Positions 53,650 to 63,774 of a DNA stretch of 64,000 bases are shown here, in pieces. Where the stretch lies: NCBI GenBank assembly GCA_034231615.1, contig CM067318.1, positions 32,195,723 to 32,259,722 on the forward strand. Reading direction: 5' to 3'. Every line of letters begins with the position of its first letter. Within the stretch, counting starts at the first letter, position 1. The translations under genes and the position numbers were made by a program. The notes under the pieces were generated by a model. That model was not told where the DNA came from. It ran no database searches and was given only the letters and a program-made list of their open reading frames with translations. Source of the DNA: Meghimatium bilineatum. Its lineage: Eukaryota > Mollusca > Gastropoda > Stylommatophora > Philomycidae.

Positions 53650-55605
53650 CTTAGTAGACACGTCATTTCTGCTGTCACTGTTTTTCTTTTTCCTTGTGCT
53701 ATCATTGTCCAGGTTTAGCATTGGTAGCACAGTGATCTGAGTCTTGTATAATGCAAACTTTAGTGTCTATATTTACATTTTTGTTCTTAAAAATACGTGT
53801 CATCTGTCCTAGAATCTGGTATGTTTTGTTGCATCTATTTTGTATCTTTTTATTGTTTTGTCCATCACTCGATATAATGCTTCCTAAGTATGCGAACTCA
53901 TTTACCTGTTTAATGTGTTTATCGATGGAGATAGTGATATTTCTTTATTTCTTGCTATTACCATTATTTCGACCTTTTTCAATATTAATATTCATGTTGA
54001 ATTTTTAACATGTTGTGTGGAGTCTGTTCATATCTTCTGGCAATAGTTTTTCTCATGTCGCTATTAGGACTTGGTCGTCTGCAAAGAGTAATCCGTTCAA
54101 TTTGTCGTTCATGTTATCTTCTTCGTTGGTACTTGTTTAGCTTTTGTTCTTAGGAGACCAATTTGGGTATTTTTAAGTTGTGATTCAATGTATAATCGTA
54201 ATCGTTGTTCTAATACTTTGTTAAAAATTTTTGTGGCGTAGTTAAGTATATCCCTCTGTATTTCGTGCAATTCTTACTGCCTTTTTTCCTTCCATATGGG
54301 AATGATCGTTGCGTTTTTCCAGTCTTATGGTGTTTGTTTCTTCTATATTGCACTGTAAAGTCTGTGTAGCCATTCTCTTCCCCACCCCCACCCCCTCTCT
54401 CTGCTGCTGCGCTGTTCTGTTTGTTTGTTATCAGAGTGTGCTGCTTTGTTGATTGGTGCTTTGTTGATTGCATTTATATTTCCAATATTCGTATATATAT
54501 ATATATGGTTCTAAGTTTGCTGCTGTAGTGTTTATTGTTGTATCTTCATTCTTTCTTTTAGTTTAGGTTCGATAGTTCTCTGAAATATTGTTGCCATTTT
54601 TCCATTATTTGCTTCGGTTCTTTTAGTGCATTACCGTTTTTGTCTTTTATTATTTTTGTTGGTTCGTGTATATCTTCTTTGTTTCTCATGTTCTTATTTT
54701 TTTTTTGTAGAACCTCTTTTGTGTATTATTAAAATCTGCGTTGAACATATCTCTATATTCTTTTCATGAGTTGTTTTTGGCGGTTGAAATAATTTTCTTG
54801 ACATTTGTTTTTGCAGTCTTGTATTCTATGTAATCTACTTAGTTTTTACATCCAATCCATTTCTTATATTTGTGATTCTTCTCTTGTGACTTTTTTTACT
54901 TCTTCATTCCACCATGATGTTATTTGTTGTTTCTTTACGCTATTGTTCTTGTATCCGCATGATTCTCCTGCTGCTTACGTGATAGCGTATTTGAAATATT
55001 TCCATTCTTCTTCTGTTGTTGTAGTATCAACTGGTAGTTTTTCGAACTTTTCTGTGATTTATTTATTTATTTTTGTGTATTGATCCCGTACCATGTCGTA
55101 TTTTAATTTGTGTTGGTTTTTTTTATCTTTGTTGTTGCCTTTCTTCTTTGTAATTCTGTTTGTTTTTACAGCTGCTATTACTGTTTTATGGTCGGTGTCT
55201 ACACACATGTTTGGTATCGCTCTTACGTCTGTTATTTTCCGTCTGTTGGTTTGGTTCTTCTTGTTAATTTGAAGCCTATCTGGCTTTTACGATTTAAATC
55301 GTTCCACTTATACCAGGTGTGTAATTGGGATTCTCTGTGCTTGACGAACGTGCTATTTATAAATAGGTTGTGCTGAATGCACATTTCAATTAATCTGTAG
55401 CTGTTGTAGTTTATCTTATTTATTTTGTCTCCGAACCATCTTATGTATTCTTCTATTCCATGTCTTTCTGGTCACAATTGTGCGTTGAAATATCCTAATA
55501 CGAATATGTTTTCTTCTGTGTTGCTGTTGTTTATAATATCATTGATGTTATCAAAAATTCTCCCCTTTCCATTTCGTTGTTGTGTGAATTACAGGATGCG
55601 TAAGT
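53650..55605 (-). pseudogene. LINE with endonuclease and reverse transcriptase remnants
   Basis: Reading the minus strand from 55605 down, first comes an APE-type endonuclease part: GYFNAQL, EEYIRWFGDKINKINYNSYR, LFINSTFVKHRESQLHTWYK, then DVRAIPNMCVDTDHKTVIAA (the DVRT...DHxLV block). Next, near 54310-54120, is RT: PIWKE, CTKYRGIYLTT, FNKVLEQRLRLYIESQLKNT. Near 53990-53760 are EIMVIARNKEISLSIDKHIK, QVNEFAYLGSIISSDGQNNK and KIQNRCNKTYQILGQMTR. This is the correct order endonuclease, fingers, thumb. It is the most complete LINE in the window but has many frameshifts. The T-rich appearance of the plus strand is simply the A-rich sense strand reversed. The YxDD palm block is not visible. Confidence 0.8.
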
Positions 55606-55715
55606 TCTTGTTATAAATAGTGACCAACCGAAACACAACAATAATCAAAAAACATTACGGATGAAGGCCTAATTAATTTTGTTGAAAGGTCGTTAGTGGA
55701 GACGGACATTACAAA
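55606..55715. mobile_element. Foldback MITE family A, right arm (copy 7)
   Basis: TTATAAATAGTGACCAACCG, AAACACAACAATAATCAAAA and GGATGAAGGCCTAATTAATT, then GTTGAAAGGTCGTTAGTGGA. The left arm is missing where the LINE begins. Confidence 0.65.
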
Positions 55716-55719
55716 CAAT

Positions 55720-55905
55720 GTGGTCAACCTAACTAGCGACATATATAGGATAAATGGGCTAATTGGAATACTGCCTTCTGAAATGACACATTTGACTTTT
55801 CCAGTCATTTTCATTAGCTGCCGGCACAAAGTTATATATAAACATGAAACTATTGAAAATTGCACCAGTTAAATGAGTCAATATAAAAGGCTGTTTCGCT
55901 CGCGT
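55720..55905. mobile_element. Foldback MITE family B, copy 7
   Basis: Left arm ATGGGCTAATTGGAATACTG, AATGACACATTTGACTTTTC and AGTCATTTTCATTAGCTGCC. Right arm TATTGAAAATTGCACCAGTT, AAATGAGTCAATATAAAAGG and CTGTTTCGC. Confidence 0.65.
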
Positions 55906-56060
55906 GTTACCAGGGCTCGAAATGGAAGGAGAGAATAGCAACACTTCTTACCTTCCATGCATGTTGCAGGAAGCGACTAAGGAGGTTTTGGAGTGGAGTT
56001 GACTCTCTCTTACATATAGGGTCAAAATGACCCAGACGAATTTAAAAAGATAAAGTCGAA
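55905..56060 (+). mobile_element. GAA-tailed SINE, 5' half
   Basis: CGTGTTACCAGGGCTCGAAA, GAGAGAATAGCAACACTTCT, TACCTTCCATGCATGTTGCA, GAAGCGACTAAGGAGGTTTT and ACATATAGGGTCAAAATGAC follow the order of the 25.2- and 58.7-kb copies. The 3' half is absent. Confidence 0.65.
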
Positions 56061-56099
56061 TGTCAAAAGATGTAGAGAATTGACCTAATTCTACTCGGT

Positions 56100-56232
56100 T
56101 TACCTCATTTGTGCTTCGTCCCTCTCAACGACTTCACCTTAAAATACTACCACTCATAACAAGTAACCTGAGGATTCGAACCTGCGACCTTTTGAGCACA
56201 ACGCTAACGGATTAACCACTACTCAAGTAGAT
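56100..56232 (-). mobile_element. tRNA-derived SINE
   Basis: The minus strand has TAGTGGTTAATCCGTTAG (A-box region, 56204-56221) and a perfect B-box GGTTCGAATCC (56172-56182). A variable arm and a CCTCTCAACGAC-type body continue to about 56105. Related to 49.7-49.9 kb. No functional acceptor stem. Confidence 0.7.
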
Positions 56233-56454
56233 TGTTCAACAGCTTTTATATATGTTGACAGTCACGACTTGAAAGTCACGACCATCTATTGAATTAATTA
56301 TTATTTATTTGTTTGTTATTTATATTATTGTAATTATGACCTTAAGGTCACTCGCCAGTACTTGTACCACGATATATTTAAAAATAGCCATGTTTACAGT
56401 CTACATTTCATTCTTAATCTGTCATTTTAAAATAATGGTGGTCATGCTGTAGAT

Positions 56455-56734
56455 CAGGGGTTTTCAACCTCTTCTATAAGGACAATGGCCCTCATAGATT
56501 TTCATAAGTGTGTTGAAACCATAGACGTTTAATTTGTGCCAAAGATCCTACGTCGCCGTGAATGTGGATATTTATACTTTTTGGGGTTTATACAGTAAAG
56601 TTTCAATTGCAAAAGGAACTCCTAACGTTAGTTGTAAAGTTATAGAGAGATGCCTGGTGCCTACGGGAATTTTTTTAACTCACATGGGGCGAGCCCTACA
56701 TGTCATTGTGCGAGCACCAGGTTGAGATTCCCTG
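56455..56734. mobile_element. hAT-type MITE with 8-bp target duplication
   Basis: The ends CAGGGGTTTTCAACCT and AGGTTGAGATTCCCTG are inverted repeats (13 of 16). Flanks CTGTAGAT (56447-56454) and CTATAGAT (56735-56742) match at seven of eight positions, the expected hAT duplication length. The 280-bp element has no coding capacity. The 63-codon frame inside is coincidental. Confidence 0.8.
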
Positions 56735-56959
56735 CTATAGATGCTTGCTTCTATAGAAATAGAATGTTTCACGGAAAAATATGATATTTTATTAAAGTAT
56801 TTATTTTATATACAGATGTATGTAAAGATATATTAATCATGTTTATCAACACAGTTGTACATTATCATAACAAATTTTATTTATACTTGATTTAAAAAAA
56901 AAATGTAACCAGTGCTTTGTTCTCAGATTATTCTATTCATTATTGTAAACCATCTAAAA

Positions 56960-57159
56960 CGGTGTTTCCCAACGTGGGGTCCACATCCCATGTGGGGGGG
57001 GGGTATTTGATTGCTCCGGGGAGAAATTGGAACAAGTTGTAATTAAGCTTCTTTTAGGGAATAATTCAATTTTTTAATATAAAAATTATGTATATGTTAC
57101 TTGTTGGGGACATCTGAAATTTAGATAGACTTGGTAAGAAAAAGGTTTGGGAAACACTG
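56960..57159. mobile_element. hAT-type MITE, second family
   Basis: The ends CGGTGTTTCCCAACGTGGGG and AAGGTTTGGGAAACACTG are inverted over about 13 bp. Flanking octamers ATCTAAAA and ATTTAGAC match at only five of eight. A run of about ten G falls inside the left end at about 56994-57003. Confidence 0.7.
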
Positions 57160-57192
57160 ATTTAGACTAGATTGCTGTGATAAAGATCAGCT

Positions 57193-57539
57193 GACGCAAC
57201 TACGGATCAACTCTTCACTGTGACCTTTGTTCTAGTTTCAAGGTATTACCTGACCTTTGTAGTGTGGTTGCAGAAGTAGTAATTAAAATTAAAGTATGTT
57301 ATTTCAAACGGAATATTAATTTGGTACTAGCAGTTAGATTAGGGAAGAGGGTAAGGGTTAGGATTTATTATAAAGTAATAAATAAATTAGTTAAAATGTT
57401 AAAGTTTGAAAGTTCATTGCCACTTGGCTACTAGATAGTTAACTGCTCATGCGCAATGGGAATCCGTGACGCCGGATTTTGTATAAAATGTAAACAACTA
57501 TTTATAGCACAGTGAAGAGTTGATCAGTAGTTTTTACCG
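57193..57539. mobile_element. Element with 25-bp inverted ends and 8-bp flanking repeats
   Basis: AACTACGGATCAACTCTTCA, then CTGTG (57198-57222), is inverted at 57508-57532 with one mismatch. GATCAGCT lies outside both ends (57185-57192 and 57540-57547), as an 8-bp target duplication would. There is no coding capacity. The outermost few bases (GACGC and TTTTACC) pair poorly, so the true termini are uncertain. It is probably a hAT-class non-autonomous element. Confidence 0.55.
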
Positions 57540-57960
57540 ATCAGCTCTTTGTCGAAGCTTATTTCGTTAGTTCTCATTTAATGGTAATAAAACAATATTT
57601 TTAAATAAATAAGTTTAGTTTCCCTAATGTAATCATATTTTAGACCTAGTTATGTCTAATTCTAATTTGTCTAATTCCTAAATGTCTAATTCTAATTTGT
57701 AATAACTGTGATGATAACAATTATAATCCATCTTGGCAAACGTCTGTGCAGATTATTATTATCAGTTCAGATGCTTTCAAAAATGTATCAAGAAGTTTGT
57801 CTTCACAGAATATTGCCCTATGTAGCATAACCAGTCTCATTATCATCGACTCATATTCAACAGTATCTTATAAATTTTCCTTTCTTTTTGAATAGAAATT
57901 TTGACTAACAATTTTGAATAGAAATTATAATTTCTATCTGATGTTAATAATGAGTTTTTT

Positions 57961-58275
57961 TTAACTCTTTCAGGACTTGATTATGTTTAGGTTTGGACCA
58001 AATTAATTTTTTAAAATGTCCGTATATGTGTTTTTTATTGTATCACTTGACATACTAATATTGATAAATAGTGTATGTGTAATATATCATTGGAAAGGGG
58101 AATGGATACAGAATATGAATATATAAGTACATTGATGGTATGTGATTACTTCACAAGGTTAGAGTTAGCCTTGTGAAGTAATCAAATATCAAATCAAAGC
58201 CAGAATACTGGTGATTGGTCCTGTAGACCCATAGTATAAAGCCAGTATACTGGCCATTGGTCCGGAAAGAGTTAA
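57961..58275. mobile_element. piggyBac-like MITE with TTAA target and internal hairpin
   Basis: TTAACTCTTTCAGGAC at the left and GTCCGGAAAGAGTTAA at the right are inverted (15 of 16). Both begin or end with TTAA, the target site of piggyBac elements. A perfect 15-bp hairpin (GATTACTTCACAAGG at 58144-58158 with its complement at 58169-58183) and a CCAGTATACTGG palindrome sit near the right end. No coding capacity. Confidence 0.6.
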
Positions 58276-58369
58276 GTTCATTTTTATTATTTCAGAATAT
58301 CAAAATTCAATTTTTATAAAACATGCATTGTATATTAAACAATCGTATGTAGAATTGCACTGGTATAAC

Positions 58370-58490
58370 ATGTATAGACAATGTTTACGTTATTGTGTCA
58401 GTTATAGAAAATGTCTGTGTGGCTGCATCAGTTATAGACAATATCTATGTTGTTGCGTTAATATTAGACACTATGTGTAACTTTACGAAC
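58370..58490. repeat. ~39-bp degenerate tandem repeat, three copies
   Basis: Units start TAGACAATGTTTACGTTATT, TAGAAAATGTCTGTGTGGCT and TAGACAATATCTATGTTGTT, each followed by a G(C/T)xTCAGTTA-like end. Confidence 0.7.
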
Positions 58491-58674
58491 ACATTTTCTA
58501 AAATTTCATTGACATTACTGTGTTGCATTGTTTCATATTCTCATATCACGTATTCTATTTCTTGAGTGATGTCCTTCGCATGTTCACAATTTTTTATCAA
58601 TACCCACACAGTCATGTTGGTAGAAACGTGGCTAATGACACAGTAAATGCCTACAAGCAGAATCAAAACAAACC

Positions 58675-58945
58675 TTCAGTCGTGGTGTGCCGAACCGAAA
58701 GGGGAGCAAAGAATAGCAACACTGATTACCTTCAATTAATGTCATATGATACCATTAAGAATGTTACGGGTTGATGGGTTGTCCCATCCCATATAGTTTC
58801 AAGGTGACCAAGAATCCATGCTGAAGTCATAAGGCGCATATATTGTAGCAAAGCTGTAAACAACGACAACACATTCCGCTCTCTGGACTACTTCCTGATA
58901 TTTTGCAGAAGTTTAAGAATGAACGGAGAAAAATAACAACAAAAC
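58675..58945 (+). mobile_element. GAA-tailed SINE, near full length
   Basis: GTGCCGAACCGAAAGGGGAG, AAAGAATAGCAACACTGATT, CATCCCATATAGTTTCAAGG, TGACCAAGAATCCATGCTGA, AGCAAAGCTGTAAACAACGA, CATTCCGCTCTCTGGACTAC and TTTAAGAATGAACGGAGAAA give the whole family order. A family C MITE scrap (AAGCAGAATCAAAACAAACC) precedes it. Confidence 0.7.
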
Positions 58946-58949
58946 AGAC

Positions 58950-59670
58950 TTTAATACTTGATGATTTGTATTATTTCACTGTTGTCATTGGTTTCATTGC
59001 ACAGAAATAATTGAAAACACATCAAATGTAGGCTTGTTTTAAATATGATCATGTGTCTTTACTTTTGACAACCATGGTAACGATCTTTCTTCATATCACC
59101 AATGGATTCATTATTTTCTTCATAGCTCGAAACCTATCATAAATCTATCCGATAAAATATGAGAATATGTCTCACTTAGATCAGGAATGTAAGATTGTAC
59201 TTCAACTGGTGACATTCAAATAAATGTAAATCAGTATTACTCTAGCACTTCTCACCTCTGTATCATTATATTAAATTATATTACCTGTACACTTTCACCT
59301 TTGTTTATTTCATGAATTACCAATACCTTTTACCTATGTATATTTAGTATATATTTCCTGTGTGTGACAGTATAACATTTTACTAAGTTATGCCTCTATG
59401 CTAGCATGCTCTGCTCCTAATCAGTTAAACTTAGTATCAAGTTCCCACTTCTTTAGATAATTCCCTAAGTTTTATTGCAACAAGGTGTCTACAAAGTCGC
59501 AGTGCACTCATTTACACTAGTGGCGAAACAATATAATATAAATTGTATTTTGTGTGGAGTTTGAGTGCACAGTGACATAGACACCCTATTTAAGTTCATT
59601 TATTACAATCAGCCTCTTCAATTGTGCATTATATAAGCACAGCTTTTATGTATGTATTCATATGCCTGAA
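58950..59670. other. Unassigned AT-rich DNA
   Basis: No repeats, domains or RNA genes noticed. Composition is uniformly AT-rich and less transposon-dense than the rest of the window. Confidence 0.35.
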
Positions 59671-59677
59671 TATGAAT

Positions 59678-59778
<101 letters not shown>

Positions 59779-60028
59779 CATTCATATTTAACCATACATA
59801 TATCCGTGTACATGAGGGCCACAAGATCTGCAGGAAAAAAGCATTATGTCAGAGGATATATAATACTAGGTCAGTGGGTGTGTAACTCCTGATAGTGTTG
59901 ACGTGCAGAAATATTACAGAACACATAAGAATCTCTAATTTTCACTACCCTTTATAATTTCTGCTTGTCCCTACCCTGGTTTCTATTTCATTTTGTACCC
60001 TAAGGTTCAGTTCTTCTCACCCTTACAG

Positions 60029-60100
60029 GTTCTGCTTTCAAACCATCGCAGTCACCTACAAAACAGGGATTTGTTGGTCAGCAGGGATATCTGCCCGAAG
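60029..60100 (+). CDS. Candidate internal exon (unidentified protein)
   Basis: A 72-bp segment sits between a pyrimidine-rich acceptor (TTCTTCTCACCCTTACAG, ending 60028) and a consensus donor (GAAG then GTGAGTGTCAG from 60101). All three phases are open. Phase 0 gives VLLSNHRSHLQNRDLLVSRD, then ICPK. Another phase gives SAFKPSQSPTKQGFVGQQGY, then LPE. Phase 0 joins in frame to the candidate exon at 61761. I do not recognise the protein. A short exon with good splice sites can arise by chance, so this is a hypothesis. Confidence 0.35.
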
Positions 60101-60410
60101 GTGAGTGTCAGTCACATACAAATGACATGGAAGGCAGGGAAGCCCTTAGTACATGGGAGTATTTTATTACCTTACAAATATTTGTAATTCTGGTCAAGAG
60201 GAGAGAATCTAAAAAATTTTTTAAAGATTATTAATGCATCCAAATATACACCATTTAAAATGGAGTAACAGAAAATATGATGTGTCTGGATTAAGTACAA
60301 TAAATGCTATTCTTAGTTCAGATAATTAGTAATTGCTGAACTTGTATGACCAAGCCCATAGAAAAGAAAAGATTTACACATTTCAAATTAGAAAAAAAAA
60401 TAACATAACA

Positions 60411-60680
60411 TTTAGTTCTAGGAACAAGCCAAAAGGCCCAATCCTCAATTTAGTTCTAGGAACAAGCCAAAAGGTCCAATCCTCAATTTAGTTCTAGGAA
60501 CAAGCCAAAAGGCCCAATCCTCAATTTAGTTCTAGGAACAAGCCAAAAGGCCCAATCCTCAATTTAGTTCTAGGAACAAGCCAAAAGGCCCAATCCTCAA
60601 TTTAGTTCTAGGAACAAGCCAAAAGGCCCAATTCTCAATTTAGTTCTAGGAACAAGCCAAAAGGCTCAATCCTCATATTA
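60411..60680. repeat. 38-bp minisatellite, seven copies
   Basis: Unit TTTAGTTCTAGGAACAAGCC then AAAAGGCCCAATCCTCAA. Nearly identical copies, so a recent expansion. Confidence 0.95.
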
Positions 60681-60689
60681 TTTTGATGA

Positions 60690-61195
60690 AATTCTGTATG
60701 TTATTGGCGAAGTGGTCGGTAGGTAAATGGACTGAGCTCACTATCTGAATAAAGATAAATTACATGAAACCAGTAGAGAAATAGAAAACATGAAAGACTT
60801 AGGATACATAGAGAAGAAAAACCTTGAAGGACTTCACTTGACATACCGGTAGATAGGAATCACATATAGAAGAAGAGAGACCATGAGTGACTTGACAGAG
60901 ATAGGAACCAACTGGAATGAGACTGCGGATGGAACATATAGAAATTTCTTGTCCGTGGTCTGTGCACCCGAAGATATGTAAACATGCTAGATGGCAGGGT
61001 GCTGAATTGACTTGATTGAAATCTAGTCGACTTTATATGTTCTATTGTATAAGATTAGATGGAGTGATATTGTAACAAGTTGGATGTTCATTATATTTTG
61101 AATATATAATAGCAGACAAATGTAGATGTGAAACTTGGGTAAAGAAGATGAGTGTAGATATAAAACTTACAATACCCCGGTACTTTTAAGTTGAC
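60690..61195. other. Unassigned stretch
   Basis: A short frame region at 60770-60960 has phrases such as AACCAGTAGAGAAATAGA and ATGAGTGACTTGACAGAG, which might be LINE-derived, but no block is diagnostic. Confidence 0.3.
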
Positions 61196-61199
61196 AATG

Positions 61200-61625
61200 T
61201 TAGAAAAATATCAAGTTGACAAATACTAAAATAGTTGTTAAAGTAGAAATGGTAATAATAGTTTCAAGTTGATAAATATTAGAAAAACTGCAATAAGTTG
61301 ATAAAAAATATAATAATCTCAAGTTGATAAATATTAGAAAAACTGCAATAAGTTGATAAAAAATATAATAATCTCAAGTTGATAAATATTAGAAAAACTG
61401 CAATAAGTTGATAAAAAATATAATAATCTCAAGTTGATAAATATTAGAAAAACTGCAATAAGTTGATAAAAAATATAATAATCTCTCAAGTTGATAAATA
61501 TTAGAAAAACTGCAATACATTGATAAAAAATATAATAATCTCAAGTTGATAAATATTAGAAAAACTGCAATAAGTTGATAAAAAATATAATAATTTTAAG
61601 TTGATAAATGGTACAATAATTTCAA
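61200..61625. repeat. 55-bp minisatellite, about six or seven copies
   Basis: Unit AGTTGATAAATATTAGAAAA, ACTGCAATAAGTTGATAAAA then AATATAATAATCTCA. One unit carries CTCTCAAG (a two-base insertion) and CAATACATTG. The first and last copies are degenerate. Confidence 0.9.
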
Positions 61626-61760
61626 ATTAAACATGTTTTACTACACTTAAAGAAAGTTGAGAATCAAATTGTCCAAGTGATAGAATATTAGTTCACATAC
61701 ATTAATGCTAAAAGTAATATGTATTAAATAAAACATTGTTGTTGTTGAATCTGTCCCCAG

Positions 61761-61879
61761 GAATTAGAGTGCTTAGCTCTTACTTCCTATATGCAATCTG
61801 GTGGTATATCTAGAGCTTTATTTCATACACTGAAGACTCTCAGTGATGTGCAATGCTTTGAGAAGTCTGCTAAAATTGG
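61761..61879 (+). CDS. Candidate exon (unidentified protein)
   Basis: It follows a good acceptor (GTTGTTGAATCTGTCCCCAG, ending 61760) and is open only in phase 0: ELECLALTSYMQSGGISRAL, then FHTLKTLSDVQCFEKSAKIG, then TAA at 61881. It may end at a donor-like GG then GTAAAT (61880) or terminate at that stop. The composition looks like a normal globular protein rather than a repeat. It can be joined in frame to the candidate exon at 60029-60100. The reverse strand here has an AATAAA that could instead serve the minus-strand coding remnant, so only one of the two interpretations may be right. Confidence 0.35.
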
Positions 61880-61939
61880 GTAAATTCTAGAAGTTTTCCT
61901 CAATATGAAGAGTTGGAGTCATGAGATTCAACTCACCTG

Positions 61940-62263
61940 TCAAGCATCTTTTCCTGCCAGAGGTGTCCAGGGCAGCCAGCTGCATTCAATGCCATCCAAG
62001 AGGGCTCTCCAATTATTTAGTCTTAAGATGGTTTTCTGAATCTGGGTTCTCACAGGGAATTGTTGCGTCCTGCAGAATTCCTTTTCATCACACCCAATAT
62101 GTCACCTGTTCATAGCAGGAGCACCACATACATAGTGGCAACTAGGATCATGGTAAGGGATGGAGCTCATCTGATTCCCCCAGCATGATGTGCAATGCTG
62201 GGTTTTTTTAATGTTACACCACAAAGGGAAGCGTAATTGTACAGATGACTTGCTGAAGGGCTT
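61940..62263 (-). pseudogene. Minus-strand coding remnant, Cys-rich then Trp-rich, with one stop
   Basis: A 108-codon frame runs from an acceptor-like site (AAACTTTTCTCTTGTAG ending at 62264) to TGA at 61940-61942, with a single internal TGA. Before the stop it reads KPFSKSSVQLRFPLWCNIKK, then TQHCTSCWGNQM and DPSCHYVCGAPAMNR. After it comes HIGCDEKEFCRTQQFPVRTQ, IQKTILRLNNWRALLDGIEC and SWLPWTPLAGKDA. Both sides look coding, with cysteine pairs suggesting a metal-binding part. AATAAA follows about 120 bp downstream. I do not recognise the family. It could be a decayed transposon protein, a pseudogene or a real exon ending at one of the donor-like sites (ACAG then GTGAGT at the end). Confidence 0.45.
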
Positions 62264-62269
62264 CTACAA

Positions 62270-62780
62270 GAGAAAAGTTTTACTATATTGGCATGTCATT
62301 TACTGGGAGCTTACTATTGCATAAACAGTTGATTTGATTGGCTAATAGTAACTTGACTTCAGACTTGTCACATGTGGCCACAATTACTATACAACTGTTT
62401 GTGGTCACAGAAAATATAATCAATAATAATGCAAATAAACAGCTTGTAAAAATTCTGATTTTTTTCTGGACCTGCCATTTCCATTACTATGTAACAGACA
62501 TGTCTACTAGTTTGTCATTTCTGCATGTGTCACATCTGTATTAATTTCATTTCTGTCAGTATGTCACTTCTGCTACTATGTCACAATTATGTTGTATATC
62601 ACTCCTGCTAGCCTGTTATAATAAATAAGCCAGAATTGTGTTTGTCCCTCTAGAAGTTTGATTATAACCAATATAAATTGGTAGTAGTTTGGGCTGATGA
62701 ATGTTATATATTTTTTTGGTGGCAGGTCCTTGTTAGGAGAAACCCTCTTATTTGTTTACTGTTTTTATAATCTTGTGAGA
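62270..62780. other. AT-rich stretch with a possible acceptor
   Basis: TTGTGTTTGTCCCTCTAG at 62636-62653 is a good acceptor-like site and is followed by an open phase (KFDYNQYKLVVVWADECYIF), but no clear donor follows. Repeats of TGTCACTTCTGCTACTATGT-like phrases occur at 62500-62600. Confidence 0.3.
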
Positions 62781-62783
62781 CAT

Positions 62784-62787
<4 letters not shown>

Positions 62788-62842
<55 letters not shown>

Positions 62843-62870
62843 GGTGCATGTTTATATATGTATACCGGTG

Positions 62871-62904
<34 letters not shown>

Positions 62905-62910
62905 AAAACA
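62788..62910. repeat. TA microsatellite with ACCGGTG interruptions
   Basis: TA runs separated by two TACCGGTG blocks (62839 and 62861). Confidence 0.95.
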
Positions 62911-63269
62911 TATAATTCACATATTGCTCACAGGCACATATACAAATAAGCATACTTGCATTCACTATTTCTGTGTTAATGATGTTTTTGTGCTACTATA
63001 AATATTTGTATGTGTGCTACCAAAATTTTGTTATGGTGCTTGGCTATTAGTATGTCCACTGGTTTGTATCTTAACTAATTCCCACTATGTATACTGATCA
63101 CAAACTACACACTTTTTACACGTCCATTGTATCATCCCTAAACTGGGCTGTCAGTAAGTATAGCTATCATTGCAACATATGCATAATTGTCTTCATACTC
63201 ATATGTCTGTATGTTTTTATCAATGCTACATATGATTTTTAACTTCCACCAATCTTGAAAGATACGTCT

Positions 63270-63685
63270 ATCACAATGGAAACCAAAGGGCAAATCATCA
63301 ATTCAATCTTCATGCAAACATTTTGTTATCAATGTCTGACATGGACACTTAACTAAAGAACAAGAGAATGTTTTCTACGTGTGAAATGAGATGCCTAAGA
63401 AAATCAGCAAACAGAACAAGAAGAAGCCATGTGAAGAGTGAAAACATTGCAAGAACTGTTGAAAAACCTCTGTCGTCCAATATATTTTAATAGAGACTAA
63501 AATGGTTTGGCCACTTAATGAGAATGAACCCATATTGGCCAACAGTAAGTGCATACAACATGAGATGGAAAACACCAAGAGGCAGAGGAAGATGAAGAAG
63601 AAGATGGATTGAAGGAATTATCAACATTCTGAGACATCACAATATAATGGCATATCAAGCAACCAAACATGGCATAGCCTGAAAA
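63270..63685 (+). pseudogene. Second LINE family, RT C-terminal remnant
   Basis: Readable blocks are METKGQIINSIFMQTFCYQC, then MRCLRKSANRTRRSHVKS, ENIARTVEKPLSS, RLKWFGHLMRMNPYW, AYNMRWKTPRGRGRRRRRWI and EGIINILRHHNIMAYQATKH, then a stop. Two frame changes and stops near 63354 and 63489 disrupt it. It is the best copy of the family also found at 2.2-2.7 and 26.6-27.0 kb. Confidence 0.75.
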
Positions 63686-63774
63686 CTTATCATCAATCAA
63701 TCATGCCGCACGAAACAGCAACAGCAGAAACAAGACAATAGAATAGACATATGATTTTAAATAATATAAACTAC

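Noticed and set aside
56172-56232. Functional tRNA gene on the minus strand
   Set aside because: The perfect B box is accompanied by a SINE body shared with 49.7 kb and no acceptor stem.
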